The notes beneath the pieces are model-generated. The model saw only the letters and a list, made by a program, of their open reading frames with translations, was not told the origin of the DNA and ran no database searches. The position numbers were made by a program, and so were the translations under genes. This document shows positions 43,520 to 52,035 of a DNA stretch of 64,000 nucleotides, piece after piece (the first letter of the stretch is position 1; each line of letters opens with the position of its first letter). The stretch comes from Sediminibacillus albus (GTDB taxonomy: Bacteria > Bacillota > Bacilli > Bacillales > Amphibacillaceae): positions 806,001 to 870,000 of the forward strand of contig NZ_FNFL01000001.1 of NCBI RefSeq assembly GCF_900101125.1. The letters run 5' to 3'.

Positions 43520-43800
43520 GTCTAACTTCAAGAGGTTTGTGCCCTCTATTCCTTCATTCGTTTAACGATTCGTTTCACATTTGCCGTGAAAATCGCTATC
43601 GCCCTTTGAAATGCACATACCTTCGAGACCCGAAGATGAGGCGATCTGATATCCGTGTCTATGCTTCCATTCGCTATTTTTAGCTTCAATCTATGGCCTC
43701 TGTTGATTCCGCGATGGGCGATCGGTGGCGACGCCCGCGGCAAGCATCCACCGACAAGCGATTCGTGAAATCAACAACAAACGTTGACAGCCCCTTTAGA
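43520..43800. repeat. GC-richer non-coding block, probable dispersed repeat
   Basis: About 280 bp without a convincing ORF but with stretches such as GATGGGCGATCGGTGGCGAC and CCGCGGCAAGCATCCACCGA, richer in GC than the flanks. Short inverted segments occur (GAAATCAACAACAAACGTTG near one end, GTTGATTCCGCGAT near the other). It looks like a mobile intergenic repeat; no second copy is in this window. Confidence 0.35.
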
Positions 43801-43866
43801 TTAAAAAGGATTTTTTCAGTGGCCTCGAAATCCCAGGATCTTTTTTCACGCTAAACTCTCTTGCTA

Positions 43867-44937
43867 TTATTGCTTTTTGTTCATCCAGCTGGCGCCTTCC
43901 TCCATGTGGACAAATGGAATATCTGTATTCACTTCGCCAAAGATTCGCTCCTCTTGATAGTCTGTTCCGGCCAGCCATTCGGCAACATCAACTTTTGTCG
44001 GCTCCTGGTTTCCGCCTAGAGCAAACCAGGCTTTCATCGCTTTCGGAAAATATGCTGAGGTATGAATAGTTCCCGCCCAGTTGCGGTACTGATCAGAAAA
44101 GACCCCTTTATCGGAATCATTCATCAGCCGAAAAGCATCATAGCCATCGCTGAATGTATGCCTTCTTCCCTCAATCACCTCATGTCTGCGTTGAGAATCT
44201 ACTAAGTAATTACGGTTCTCCCGCTTCATCACTTCAAAATGATTGGTACAAACGTTGGATTGCCGTACCTCTGTGCCTCGCGGTGAGGCTTCGACAATAT
44301 AGGTTTCGGCACTGGCATCGTAGACAATATAACTGAATGAATGGCGATGAGGAATCTCCTTCAACATTGCTACAGCCTCACTTACGTCACCACAGGACTC
44401 CAGCACCAAACGACCGATCATTGCACAAATGAAGCCATCCCCAGGCTTTTTGCGATGCATGAAATTATAGCCAAGCACCAGTCCCTTTTCATTGATGCCG
44501 TCGGGACGGCCTGTGATTCGCTGTGACGGGCCGATAATGGCATAACCGCCGTCCGTCGGCTGAAAGAATACGTACCTTCCTTCGTATGTTTTCGGATGAT
44601 AATCGTAATTACGAACGAAATAATTGTCGCCTGTCACAATGGAACATCCAGATTTTTCGTATTCGACACGGTAGCCGCCAAACTCCATCAATACCCGTTC
44701 CATCGGCCATTCCAGCGCATCACGTAAGCCCAGCAATTCCTGCCAGACACCGGGAGCGAATTTGGTAATTGCCTGTCTTGCTTCTTCCTCATCTACACTA
44801 AATCGCGGCTTCCGCACCTTCCACTGCTTCTCCCTGTTTTTGATCGTCAAGGAACCCTCTAACATTTGTCCCTGCCTAAAGCCGAAATCATAATGACTGC
44901 CGCGAAATTGAATAATGTCACTGTATATCTGCTTCAT
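43867..44937 (-). CDS. C45-family autoproteolytic acyltransferase/hydrolase
   Basis: The 356-residue Ntn-hydrolase has the C45 signature: FRGSHYDFGFRQGQML near the start, the autocatalytic cysteine in EKSGCSIVTGDNYFVRNYDYHP (about Cys98), and GRPDGINEKGLVLGYNFMH. Relatives include acyl-CoA:6-aminopenicillanate acyltransferase; bacterial members probably hydrolyse linear amides. GGGAG precedes the ATG. Confidence 0.85.
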   Translation of the reverse strand: MKQIYSDIIQFRGSHYDFGFRQGQMLEGSLTIKNREKQWKVRKPRFSVDEEEARQAITKFAPGVWQELLGLRDALEWPMERVLMEFGGYRVEYEKSGCSIVTGDNYFVRNYDYHPKTYEGRYVFFQPTDGGYAIIGPSQRITGRPDGINEKGLVLGYNFMHRKKPGDGFICAMIGRLVLESCGDVSEAVAMLKEIPHRHSFSYIVYDASAETYIVEASPRGTEVRQSNVCTNHFEVMKRENRNYLVDSQRRHEVIEGRRHTFSDGYDAFRLMNDSDKGVFSDQYRNWAGTIHTSAYFPKAMKAWFALGGNQEPTKVDVAEWLAGTDYQEERIFGEVNTDIPFVHMEEGASWMNKKQ

Positions 44938-45139
44938 CTGCTGCTCCCTCTTCTGTCATGTGATTGTATTTATTTAGGATAACGGAAACAGTTAGAAAAA
45001 GAAAAGCGAAATGTTTGTTCCTTTTACTCTTGACGCTATTCTTGCGTGTTTCCAAGGGAAATTTTTTCAAGAGAATGCCAAGGTATGATAATATTCAAGC
45101 TATGATGATTAACCAATATATATATAGAAGGAGAAAACT

Positions 45140-45928
45140 ATGAACGACTACAACATTTTATTTTTGGATATTGATGGTACTGTTCTCTGTCCCGACCATA
45201 CGATTCAGGAATCTACCAAACAAGCCGTCCGGGAAGTGAAACAAAAAGGGATAGAAGTGTTTCTAGCCACCGGTCGTCCGCTTCATGAAATAGCGGATAT
45301 TGCAGAAGCTTTGGATATTCATTCGTTTATTGGTTACAATGGCGCATTTGCCATTTACAAAGACGAAGTGATTGTCAATGAACCATTAAAAGCAGATACG
45401 GTTAAAAGCTTTGTTGAGACAGCTAACAAGCACGGGCATGAAATGGTATTATACACAAGTGATAAAAACTTTTACACTTCTATGGAAGTTGAAGAAGTTC
45501 AACAATTTATCGACGTGTTTGCACTGAAAAAGAACGAGCTGTTCGGCCCGGAAGTGATGGACCAAATTTTGGGCATCACGCTAATGAAATTAACGAAAAC
45601 TGAGCCGGCTTTGTATAAGATTGAGGATGATCTCGATTTTTCCCAGGTAAATGTCCACGGCTTGGAGCATTGCTATGATGTAATTAGAGACAGCGTCAAC
45701 AAAGGGGAAGCTGTCACGAAAATTTTGCAGCTGCTCGATTTTCCGAAAGAAAGTGCCATTGCTTTCGGCGACGGCATGAACGATAAACAATTAATGCAGT
45801 CAGTCGGAGAAGGATTTGCGATGGGTAATGCTCATCCCGACCTGTTCCAGTATGCCAAGCATAAAACGACAACAGTTGAAGACTCTGGGATATATAAAGG
45901 TCTCCGTACCTTGGGCCTCCTCAAATAA
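45140..45928 (+). CDS. Cof-type HAD-IIB phosphatase (YkrA-like)
   Basis: The 262-residue protein has HAD motif I FLDIDGTV, motif II LATGRP, a C2B cap (residues 85-180) and motif IV AFGDGMNDKQLM with AMGNAHPD. This is the Cof subfamily of sugar phosphate or flavin phosphatases, closest by pattern to B. subtilis YkrA. AGAAGGAG precedes ATG 45140. Followed by a terminator whose T run was the insertion target of an IS. Confidence 0.88.
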   Translation: MNDYNILFLDIDGTVLCPDHTIQESTKQAVREVKQKGIEVFLATGRPLHEIADIAEALDIHSFIGYNGAFAIYKDEVIVNEPLKADTVKSFVETANKHGHEMVLYTSDKNFYTSMEVEEVQQFIDVFALKKNELFGPEVMDQILGITLMKLTKTEPALYKIEDDLDFSQVNVHGLEHCYDVIRDSVNKGEAVTKILQLLDFPKESAIAFGDGMNDKQLMQSVGEGFAMGNAHPDLFQYAKHKTTTVEDSGIYKGLRTLGLLK

Positions 45929-45930
45929 AT

Positions 45931-45974
45931 AAAAGACTTTAGCGCATTTGCTGCTGCGTTAAAGTCTTTTTTTA
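45931..45974 (+). terminator. terminator of the HAD gene
   Basis: AAAAGACTTTAGCGCA and TGCGTTAAAGTCTTTT form a long stem followed by T residues. The 8-bp IS target duplication begins in the T run. Confidence 0.85.
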
Positions 45975-46062
45975 TTGGCTCTGTTAATGTTTGTTGTGGA
46001 TATTCGCTTCACGGGAACTAAGGTTCTATAATAAGCTTAATTATAAACAAGTTGGTGATAAA

Positions 46063-46311
46063 CGTGAGAGCAACGGATATTCTTAAATTCATTCAATGGG
46101 TATATATCAATTCAAGTCTGATGGCAAGGCTCGTACAAAGGGACTATACCATATTCAGAACGTTAACAATTATCACAGAAGGCTTAAAGGATGGATACAA
46201 CGTATTAATGGAGTTGCAACTAAATATCTGAACAATTACCTAGCTTGGTTTCAAGTGTTAGAATCCATTCAACATCATGGGAATACTGTTACTATGATGT
46301 TGAATGGATGA
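46063..46311 (+). pseudogene. IS1595-family transposase remnant
   Basis: Codons 46096-46311 read [20 protein letters not shown] then [20 protein letters not shown] and [12 protein letters not shown], the C-terminal end of ISXO2/IS1595 DDE transposases. The short frame from GTG 46063 ([10 protein letters not shown]) looks like a transposase start, joined to the C-terminal part by a large internal deletion with a frame change. The zinc ribbon and catalytic DDE core are missing, so it is inactive. Confidence 0.75.
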
Positions 46312-46419
46312 TTAAAGGGAATTTACTTCAAAATATGGAAACATATAATACACTTAGGTTTTCTAGATTCACGATCTAACATTATTTCTTGTTCAACTAC
46401 GGGCAGTAATATTTAATAA

Positions 46420-46824
46420 GTGAGGGGAATTATTATTAGGTATCTCAAATACATTGTGATGTTAATCCTTGTTTTGTTAATAACAGGTTGTAATTCTGCT
46501 TCTACGGGTAATCCAACAGCAAAAGAAATCCTAGATGGTAATAGTAATGCCGATATAATAAAGTTAGATGATTTAATTTATTCAAGAAATACTAATCCTG
46601 ATAGAAAACCAAAAGATGGTTATTCCAAAGGTGAAAAAATAGGAGAAATTAAGAAAAAAACGACGAATACTTTGTGGTTTAGAAACCTTTATGCGAGTAA
46701 GCTACCAAAAGGAACAGAAGTATTTTCAACAAATGAAGAATATAAAAGTGGTGATGCACCATTTGTAATTTTAGTTGAAATGGACGGAGAGTTAATTGAT
46801 TACCACGCTTTAGTTGAAGGCTAA
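46420..46824 (+). CDS. small lipoprotein carried inside the IS-like element
   Basis: The 134-residue product has a lipoprotein signal with lipobox LLITGC and an AT-rich, lysine-rich body (DDLIYSRNTNPDRKPKDGYS, LPKGTEVFSTNEEYKSGDAP) ending in FVILVEMDGELIDYHALVEG. GTG 46420 opens the frame; GAGGGG lies just inside, so translation might begin at the downstream ATT near 46435 or at ATG 46459. No family recognised. Codon use is more AT-rich than in the neighbouring HAD and met genes, supporting transfer with the element. Confidence 0.65.
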   Translation: MRGIIIRYLKYIVMLILVLLITGCNSASTGNPTAKEILDGNSNADIIKLDDLIYSRNTNPDRKPKDGYSKGEKIGEIKKKTTNTLWFRNLYASKLPKGTEVFSTNEEYKSGDAPFVILVEMDGELIDYHALVEG

Positions 46825-46875
46825 ATTTACTATTCTTCTTCAACTATTTGGGGCGTTAGTTTAACAAGCAATATT

Positions 46876-46917
46876 ATAAAAATGAAACCTCCAAATTTAT
46901 GGAAGTTCCATTTTTAT
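46876..46917 (+). terminator. weak terminator of the passenger gene
   Basis: AAAATG...CCA and TGG...CATTTTTA form an imperfect stem followed by a T run, inside the right end of the element. Confidence 0.4.
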
Positions 46918-47030
46918 AACTAATATCAACATTAAACTTTAACAGAGCCTTTTTATTAGTAAATAGCCAAGAGCTCCCGCTGACCAGCTATGTTCGTGCG
47001 GTACATGGCCATAACCTTTAACATGCCGAT

Positions 47031-47228
47031 TTAGTCGCCTATAATCTCTTTTACTCTTCCAACTTGTCCATCCTGCAACCGTACTTTAATGCCGTGCGGG
47101 TGATTACTGGAGTTGGTTAGTATATCTTTAACTACCCCGCGGGTAAGCTTTCCTGTACGTTGGTCTTTTTTTAAGACAATGTCCACAGTTGCCCCTGCCT
47201 CGATGTCGCTTCGCTTTCTGCCGTCCAT
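47031..47228 (-). CDS. ywbE: YwbE-family protein
   Basis: The 65-residue product MDGRKRSDIEAGATVDIVLK...GKLTRGVVKDILTNS...HPHGIKVRLQDGQVGRV has the YwbE length and beta-barrel pattern. Function unknown; conserved across Firmicutes and some other phyla. ATG 47228 follows GGGAGGGG. Confidence 0.88.
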   Translation of the reverse strand: MDGRKRSDIEAGATVDIVLKKDQRTGKLTRGVVKDILTNSSNHPHGIKVRLQDGQVGRVKEIIGD

Positions 47229-47348
47229 TTTTTCCCCTCCCTCTAGCATTCTTATCACTAAATCTTACCATGACAGCTCCCTGCTTACCAATGAATCCGC
47301 TGTCTGCTTCCATTAATAAAATATTTAGACTTTTTCAATTAAATTACA

Positions 47349-47377
47349 TTGACAAACACTCCTAAGCCGATTATGAT
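47349..47377 (+). promoter_or_regulatory. sigma-A promoter of the metNIQ operon
   Basis: TTGACA (47349-47354), 17 bp, TATGAT (47372-47377), immediately upstream of the S-box aptamer. Confidence 0.75.
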
Positions 47378-47410
47378 AGATTCTATCTTATAAACTACAT
47401 AAATTAAAAA

Positions 47411-47561
47411 TCTTATCCAGAGTGACTGAGGGACCAGGCCTGTTGACGTCACAGCAACCTTCCTAGCGGAGTGGTGCTACCTCCTGCAGAATGGTGATTC
47501 ATTCTGAAAGATAAGGATTGAATAGAAATTCTTCCCTCTTTCTGAATGAAAGAGGTTTTTT
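47411..47561 (+). promoter_or_regulatory. SAM (S-box) riboswitch of metNIQ with terminator
   Basis: The aptamer spans TCTTATCC to GATAAGGA (47411-47516) and contains AGAGTGACTGAGGGACCAGG, GTTGACGTCACAGCAACC and GTGGTGCTA. The expression platform is CCTCTTTC-tgaat-GAAAGAGG plus six Ts (47535-47561). High SAM should terminate transcription before the methionine importer genes. Confidence 0.93.
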
Positions 47562-47589
47562 ATGTTGTACGTTGTTAGGGGGGAATCCA

Positions 47590-48603
47590 TTGATCAAAAT
47601 AGAAAATGTAAGCAAGGTTTTTAAAACAAAATCAGGCCTTGTGCCAGGGGTCGATGATGTTTCCTTATCAGTAGATAAAGGGGAAATATACGGAATCGTC
47701 GGCTATAGCGGAGCTGGAAAAAGCACACTGTTACGCTGTATGAACATTTTGGAACGACCGACAACCGGCAAGGTCTTCATTGATGGAGTCGAACTGCTAT
47801 CCCTTGCCAAAAAGGAACTGCGGGAAGCGAGACAGTCAATGGGCATGATTTTTCAGGGCTTTTACTTAGTATCATCGAAGACCGTATTTGAAAATGTTAC
47901 CTTTGCTTTAAAAGCGGCAGGTGTACCAAAAGCAAAAAGGAAAGACCGGGTGCTGGAATTATTGGAATTGGTAGGTCTGCAGGATAAAATCGATGACTAT
48001 CCGGCACAACTTAGCGGAGGACAAAAACAGCGGGTCAGCATTGCCAGGGCTCTGGCGAACAATCCAAAAGTGCTGCTCTGCGATGAGGCAACCTCCGCTC
48101 TCGATCCAGGAACTACTAAATCGATTTTGAAGCTTTTGAAAAAAATCAACCAGGAATTCGGCATCACCATTGTCATCATTACCCATGAGATGGAAGTCGT
48201 CAAGGAGATCTGCCACCGCTGTGCAGTGATGCAGGATGGCAGAGTCATCGAGGAAGGACCAACCTATGAAATCTTTGCCAATCCAACCGAGTCGCTGACA
48301 AAAGCCTTTATCCAAACCGTGCTTAATTTCGAACTGCCGGAAAAGCTTCTGCAAAACTGTACAGGAACGTTAATGAGGCTTCAATTTCGAGGGGATATTG
48401 CCGGTGACGCTATTGTGTCAGATATGCTGCAAGCTTTTCCAGTAAGGGGTAACATACTGCATGGGAAAGTAGAATATATCGGAGACATCCCATTAGGAAT
48501 TTTCATTATGGAAATGACCGGAGAGCAGTCAGAGGTAGATAAAGCAATTGCTTACTTAGAGGGCCGAGTCAACCAGTTGGAGGTGATTCAGCATGCTAGA
48601 TAG
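47590..48603 (+). CDS. metN: methionine ABC transporter ATPase MetN
   Basis: The 337-residue ATPase has Walker A GYSGAGKSTLL, signature LSGGQKQRVSIARAL and Walker B VLLCDEATSALD, plus the C-terminal NIL regulatory domain (about residues 270-337). TTG 47590 (IKIENVSKVF) is 6 nt after AGGGGGG and gives the standard length; the longer frame from 47518 would start inside the riboswitch. The end overlaps metI by 11 bp. Confidence 0.93.
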   Translation: MIKIENVSKVFKTKSGLVPGVDDVSLSVDKGEIYGIVGYSGAGKSTLLRCMNILERPTTGKVFIDGVELLSLAKKELREARQSMGMIFQGFYLVSSKTVFENVTFALKAAGVPKAKRKDRVLELLELVGLQDKIDDYPAQLSGGQKQRVSIARALANNPKVLLCDEATSALDPGTTKSILKLLKKINQEFGITIVIITHEMEVVKEICHRCAVMQDGRVIEEGPTYEIFANPTESLTKAFIQTVLNFELPEKLLQNCTGTLMRLQFRGDIAGDAIVSDMLQAFPVRGNILHGKVEYIGDIPLGIFIMEMTGEQSEVDKAIAYLEGRVNQLEVIQHAR

Positions 48604-49255
48604 AATCATCGAAATACTGCCGGAATTAAATACAGCTTTTTTTGAAACGATGCTCATGGTCGGAATTAGTTTGTTAGTAGCGATATTGATTGGTTTGCCG
48701 ATGGGAATTCTCCTTTATGTCACTGATAAAGGGCTGTTCCTGGAAAGCCGGCCAATCAAACTGGTGGTCGGGGTTATTGTCAATTTGATTCGCTCGATTC
48801 CATTTATTATCTTGCTCGTATTCCTGATCCCATTTACCAAGCTATTGACAAGCACCACCATCGGTCCCCTGGCTGCATCTGTCTCCTTATCGGTAGCTGC
48901 TATTCCGTTTTACGCCCGCATTGTCGAATCGGCGGCAAGGGAAATTGATAAAGGGGTCATTGAAGCAGCTGTCGCTGTTGGTGCCTCCCCATGGATGATC
49001 ATTAAAGACATCATTTTCCCGGAAGCCAAGCCTGGGTTAATCAGCGGGCTGACAATTACAGCGATTAGTTTAATCGGCTATTCAGCAATGGCCGGCACTG
49101 TAGGCGGCGGTGGGATCGGTGACCTAGCCATCCGCTATGGGTATTACCGCTATGACGATACCGTCATGTTTACCACCGTTATTGTTTTGATCGTGTTAGT
49201 TCAATTTGTGCAATACCTCGGCGATTTTATCGCAAAAGCGGTCAACAAGCGCTGA
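48593..49255 (+). CDS. metI: methionine ABC transporter permease MetI
   Basis: This 220-residue permease has five membrane segments, the EAA loop DKGVIEAAVAVGASPWMIIK and the typical MetI region ISLIGYSAMAGTVGGGGIGD. It overlaps metN and precedes metQ by 37 bp in one S-box-controlled operon. Confidence 0.94.
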   Translation: MLDRIIEILPELNTAFFETMLMVGISLLVAILIGLPMGILLYVTDKGLFLESRPIKLVVGVIVNLIRSIPFIILLVFLIPFTKLLTSTTIGPLAASVSLSVAAIPFYARIVESAAREIDKGVIEAAVAVGASPWMIIKDIIFPEAKPGLISGLTITAISLIGYSAMAGTVGGGGIGDLAIRYGYYRYDDTVMFTTVIVLIVLVQFVQYLGDFIAKAVNKR

Positions 49256-49292
49256 GAATTTATATAAACAACAAGAATTAGGAGGAAAAAAG

Positions 49293-50126
49293 ATGAAGAA
49301 ATTATTATCATTATTAGCGATTTTATTGATTTCTGTGTTAGCAGCCTGCGGCTCAGATGATGGAGAAGGCGCAGATTCGGGGAGTGATGGCGACAAGAAG
49401 GAAATTACTTTTGGTGCTACTACAGGCCCTTACAGTGATATGGTTACAAAAGCAATCGCACCGCTGTTGGAGGAAAAAGGATACAAAGTTGAAAACAAAG
49501 AATTTACCGATTATATCCAACCGAACAATTCACTGGCTAATGGCGACTTAGACGCAAACTTGTTCCAGCATAAGATTTACATGGAATCTTTCGCAGAAGA
49601 AAACAACATGGATTTATCGGAAGTTATTATCGTGCCGACTGCACCAATGGGCCTTTATTCCAATTCATTTGACAGCATTGAAGACATTGAGGATGGCAGC
49701 ACAATCGTAATTGCCAATGACCCTACCAACCTGGCCAGAACATTAACCATGCTACAGGACGAAGGATTGATCACAATCAGCGATGAAGTGGATCCGTTAC
49801 GTGCTTCTGTCAATGATATAACGGAAAATCCCAAAAATCTGAACTTCCAGGAAATCGAAGCCGGCCAGCTTCCCCGTTCTGTTGAAAGTGAGGATGTAGC
49901 AGCCGTTCCCGGCAACTATGCATTAGCAGCAGATATGGACCTTCTGGATGCCCTGGCGTTGGAAGATATGCCCGATGATTATCGTAACCGTGTAGTAGTG
50001 AACACGGAAGACATTGACAAGCAATATGTTAAAGATATTAAAGAAGTCATTGAATCAGACGAATTCGAAGAAATTATCGACGAAGAATTCCAAGGGTTTG
50101 GCAAGCCTCAATGGATGAAAGAATAA
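49293..50126 (+). CDS. metQ: methionine ABC transporter substrate-binding lipoprotein MetQ
   Basis: A signal peptide with lipobox VLAAC is followed by the NlpA/MetQ domain (ITFGATTGPYSDMVTKAIAP, LDANLFQHKIYMESF, AIANDPTN-like segment). It is 277 residues long. ATG 49293 is 7 nt after AGGAGG. It binds methionine for MetNI and ends the operon. Confidence 0.94.
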   Translation: MKKLLSLLAILLISVLAACGSDDGEGADSGSDGDKKEITFGATTGPYSDMVTKAIAPLLEEKGYKVENKEFTDYIQPNNSLANGDLDANLFQHKIYMESFAEENNMDLSEVIIVPTAPMGLYSNSFDSIEDIEDGSTIVIANDPTNLARTLTMLQDEGLITISDEVDPLRASVNDITENPKNLNFQEIEAGQLPRSVESEDVAAVPGNYALAADMDLLDALALEDMPDDYRNRVVVNTEDIDKQYVKDIKEVIESDEFEEIIDEEFQGFGKPQWMKE

Positions 50127-50136
50127 TCATTTACGA

Positions 50137-50167
50137 GCAATGGCGCACATGCGCCATTGCTTTTTTT
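50137..50167 (+). terminator. terminator of metNIQ
   Basis: GCAATGGCGCA and TGCGCCATTGC pair exactly around CA, followed by seven Ts. Confidence 0.9.
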
Positions 50168-50174
50168 ATACGCG

Positions 50175-50270
50175 ATGATACTGAAGCTGAGAGTTGATCC
50201 TCTTGACCGGACTTTCACTCCTTCTCCCCACCAGGTTGATCTTCCTTCTCCATTTATTGCTCTGCTTCCT
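50175..50270. repeat. degenerate TTGATC/CTCTTC-type repeat
   Basis: In reverse complement, units AGAAGGAGTGAAAGTCCGGT, AAGAGGATCAACTCTCAGC and GAAGGAAGATCAACCTGGTG recall the GTAGAGCGAYTC units at 8396-8535. Confidence 0.45.
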
Positions 50271-50397
50271 CCCAATATGTAAATAATAAAACAGCAATGG
50301 CGGCCTGTTCCACCATTGCTGTCTTTTGTTAGTTAGCGCAAATTTTGCTGGTCCCTGAACCGCACCTTATTCAAACTTCATTATGCAGAGGGATTTT

Positions 50398-50496
50398 TTA
50401 TATCCCAAGAGCAGCTAAGACAGCAATTAATAGAATAATTGGTGTAAATACTACAAACCAGAAGAACAACAATAGGATAGCAGCAACGATAGCCAT
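50398..50496 (-). CDS. 32-residue hydrophobic peptide
   Basis: ATG 50496 after GAGGTG opens a 32-residue peptide that is almost wholly hydrophobic (AILLLFFWFVVFTPIILLIA). It resembles in type the small membrane peptides of sporulating Bacillus but matches no family I know. It is too small for most gene callers. Confidence 0.45.
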   Translation of the reverse strand: MAIVAAILLLFFWFVVFTPIILLIAVLAALGI

Positions 50497-50753
50497 TCGG
50501 ATTCACCTCTATTCTATTAAGAATATTAATATTGAGGCCTCACATTACCACACTATGAATATTGGGAGGATTGGTATAGACGAATTCGATAGCTACCTGC
50601 GGATTTTCGCAAAAATAGTCGATTGAACCGCCTCCTGAAAGAGGCTGGTATCTATTTTCCAAAAAAGGCTGTTTTGGTAGTCATTCACACGGACAAAAAC
50701 ATATTTGGAACGTAGTTATGTATAGAAAAAGTATAAAAGGATGGTGAGATTAA

Positions 50754-51278
50754 TTGGCAAAAGGTACACTTTACTATGAAAAAACTCCTGCCGGGTTCAG
50801 GCAGATTACAGATCCCCGGGAACAAGAACAAATGCTAAACAACCAAACAAGGCATCATGAAGCTGTTTTGATGAACTCCTCTCCGATTCTTGACCGGCTG
50901 CGTACTGAATGGAGGGCAAAGCAATTAAATACAGATTCAATAGATAAATTACAGGGGATCATCAATACTTTGAACACGCCGCAAGTCAGAGGCGGTCTTC
51001 AACAGCTAGTCAATTTCGTGCGCACTCGTTTCCCGAAAAATTTAATGAATGGAGTGGTAAAAAACATGTCTAATAAAGACTTTGGTGAGCTGTTAAAAAG
51101 CTTAACGTCCAATGGCGATACGAACAAACTAATGGATAAAGTGCTAAATGACCCTGAGCTTTCAAAGGATGCGATGGAAACAATGAAAGAAATGCTAAGC
51201 GATGAGGAGAAGTTTAAATCGATGACCAAAATGATGTCCGACATGCTCGGCGGAGACGACAAAGATAACGAGGAGTAA
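50754..51278 (+). CDS. helical cytosolic protein, unknown function
   Basis: The 174-residue protein starts at TTG after GGTGAGATTAA. It is alpha-helical and charged, with repeats of amphipathic helices (DKLQGIINTLNTPQVRGGLQ, KLMDKVLNDPELSKDAME, EMLSDEEKFKSMTKMMSDML). No membrane segment, motif or family recognised. It may be specific to Bacillaceae. Confidence 0.6.
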   Translation: MAKGTLYYEKTPAGFRQITDPREQEQMLNNQTRHHEAVLMNSSPILDRLRTEWRAKQLNTDSIDKLQGIINTLNTPQVRGGLQQLVNFVRTRFPKNLMNGVVKNMSNKDFGELLKSLTSNGDTNKLMDKVLNDPELSKDAMETMKEMLSDEEKFKSMTKMMSDMLGGDDKDNEE

Positions 51279-51398
51279 TTCCTTTCTCCTGCTTTCCTTT
51301 GTGCCTTTTTTAAAAATGGTTTGTTACTCTAGTGGAAACATACTATCAAAATAAATTCTCTCCCATACGATATAGCAAGAAAGGAGGGAAAACGATAG

Positions 51399-51563
51399 AT
51401 GCTCCCAAACGTAGATGCTCATAGAGAAAAGCTGCAAGGACTTGGTGCGGCAATCAAGTCAAAGAAAAATCTATTAAACGCTGCTGCCGCTAATAAGCAA
51501 TCGAACCTTAAGCGTTTAAAAGATCGCGTTGCTTCCACTGTGAGTAATGCGCATAAGCAGTAA
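51399..51563 (+). CDS. 54-residue basic protein
   Basis: ATG 51399 follows AAGGAGGG, a near-perfect site. The 54-residue product (MLPNVDAHREKLQGLGAAIK...KRLKDRVASTVSNAHKQ) is basic and helical with an Ala-rich centre (LLNAAAANKQS). It might bind nucleic acid or be spore-associated; no family recognised. Confidence 0.5.
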   Translation: MLPNVDAHREKLQGLGAAIKSKKNLLNAAAANKQSNLKRLKDRVASTVSNAHKQ

Positions 51564-51737
51564 GTAAATAACTGGCTTTCTCCAATAATTGTCTCCTTTC
51601 TATATCTATAGAGTGACGAATAAGGAAAGCATCGGGATACTTTCCTTTTCGTCTTCTTTTTATAAGCCTTGTTCTTTTCACTAAGTCAGCAGATAGCGTA
51701 TAATTAATAGAATAGAATTCAAAAGGACGGTGTGAAC

Positions 51738-51968
51738 GTGGGAAAATATATAAACAGAAAAAACTTAGTGGGGGTCCATACATTCGTTGCGTTAGTAATC
51801 GTTTTTCTCGCCTCCCTTTATCAAGCTATTTCTCCATATACATACATCGCCATCTTTTTCTTTTATTTGGGTGCAATGAATCTAGTGACGAATAATCGAA
51901 ACTTAATTCCTACAGCCGGAAGCCTGCTGCTAGCGATTGCCATTTATTTATTTGGCGTTTCCATATAG
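51738..51968 (+). CDS. small membrane protein, unknown function
   Basis: The 76-residue protein (start GTG 51738 after AAAGGA; GTG 51732 is closer to the site) has three hydrophobic segments (HTFVALVIVFLASLYQA, YTYIAIFFFYLGAM, LLLAIAIYLFGVSI). A bidirectional terminator separates it from mtlD. Confidence 0.55.
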   Translation: MGKYINRKNLVGVHTFVALVIVFLASLYQAISPYTYIAIFFFYLGAMNLVTNNRNLIPTAGSLLLAIAIYLFGVSI

Positions 51969-51984
51969 TATTTCTGTAAAATGG

Positions 51985-52024
51985 AAAAGGCCCTTTGCAT
52001 ACATTTGCAAAAGGGCCTTTAGTG
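51985..52024. terminator. bidirectional terminator between a small gene and mtlD
   Basis: AAAGGCCCTTTTGC-type arms (51986-52020) pair around a short loop. Confidence 0.8.
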
Positions 52025-52035
52025 TTTCACTATTA

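Larger units (their letters stand above)
45969..46957. mobile_element. IS1595-like (ISXO2-type) deletion derivative with passenger gene
   Basis: The element proper is 45977-46949 (973 bp). Its ends read GGCTCTGTTAATGTTTGTTG (left) and, on the other strand, GGCTCTGTTAAAGTTTAATG (right); 24 of the first 28 positions agree. Both sides are flanked by the same octamer TTTTTATT (45969-45976 and 46950-46957), the 8-bp AT-rich target duplication expected for IS1595. Inside are a transposase remnant (46063-46311) and a lipoprotein gene (46420-46824). It cannot move without a transposase supplied from elsewhere. Confidence 0.82.

Noticed and set aside
43546-43743. Basic 65-codon minus-strand ORF
   Set aside because: No start signal, unusual composition, within the GC-richer repeat-like block.
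47128-47316. ORFs on both strands over ywbE
   Set aside because: Shadows of YwbE, which matches a known family in the other frame.
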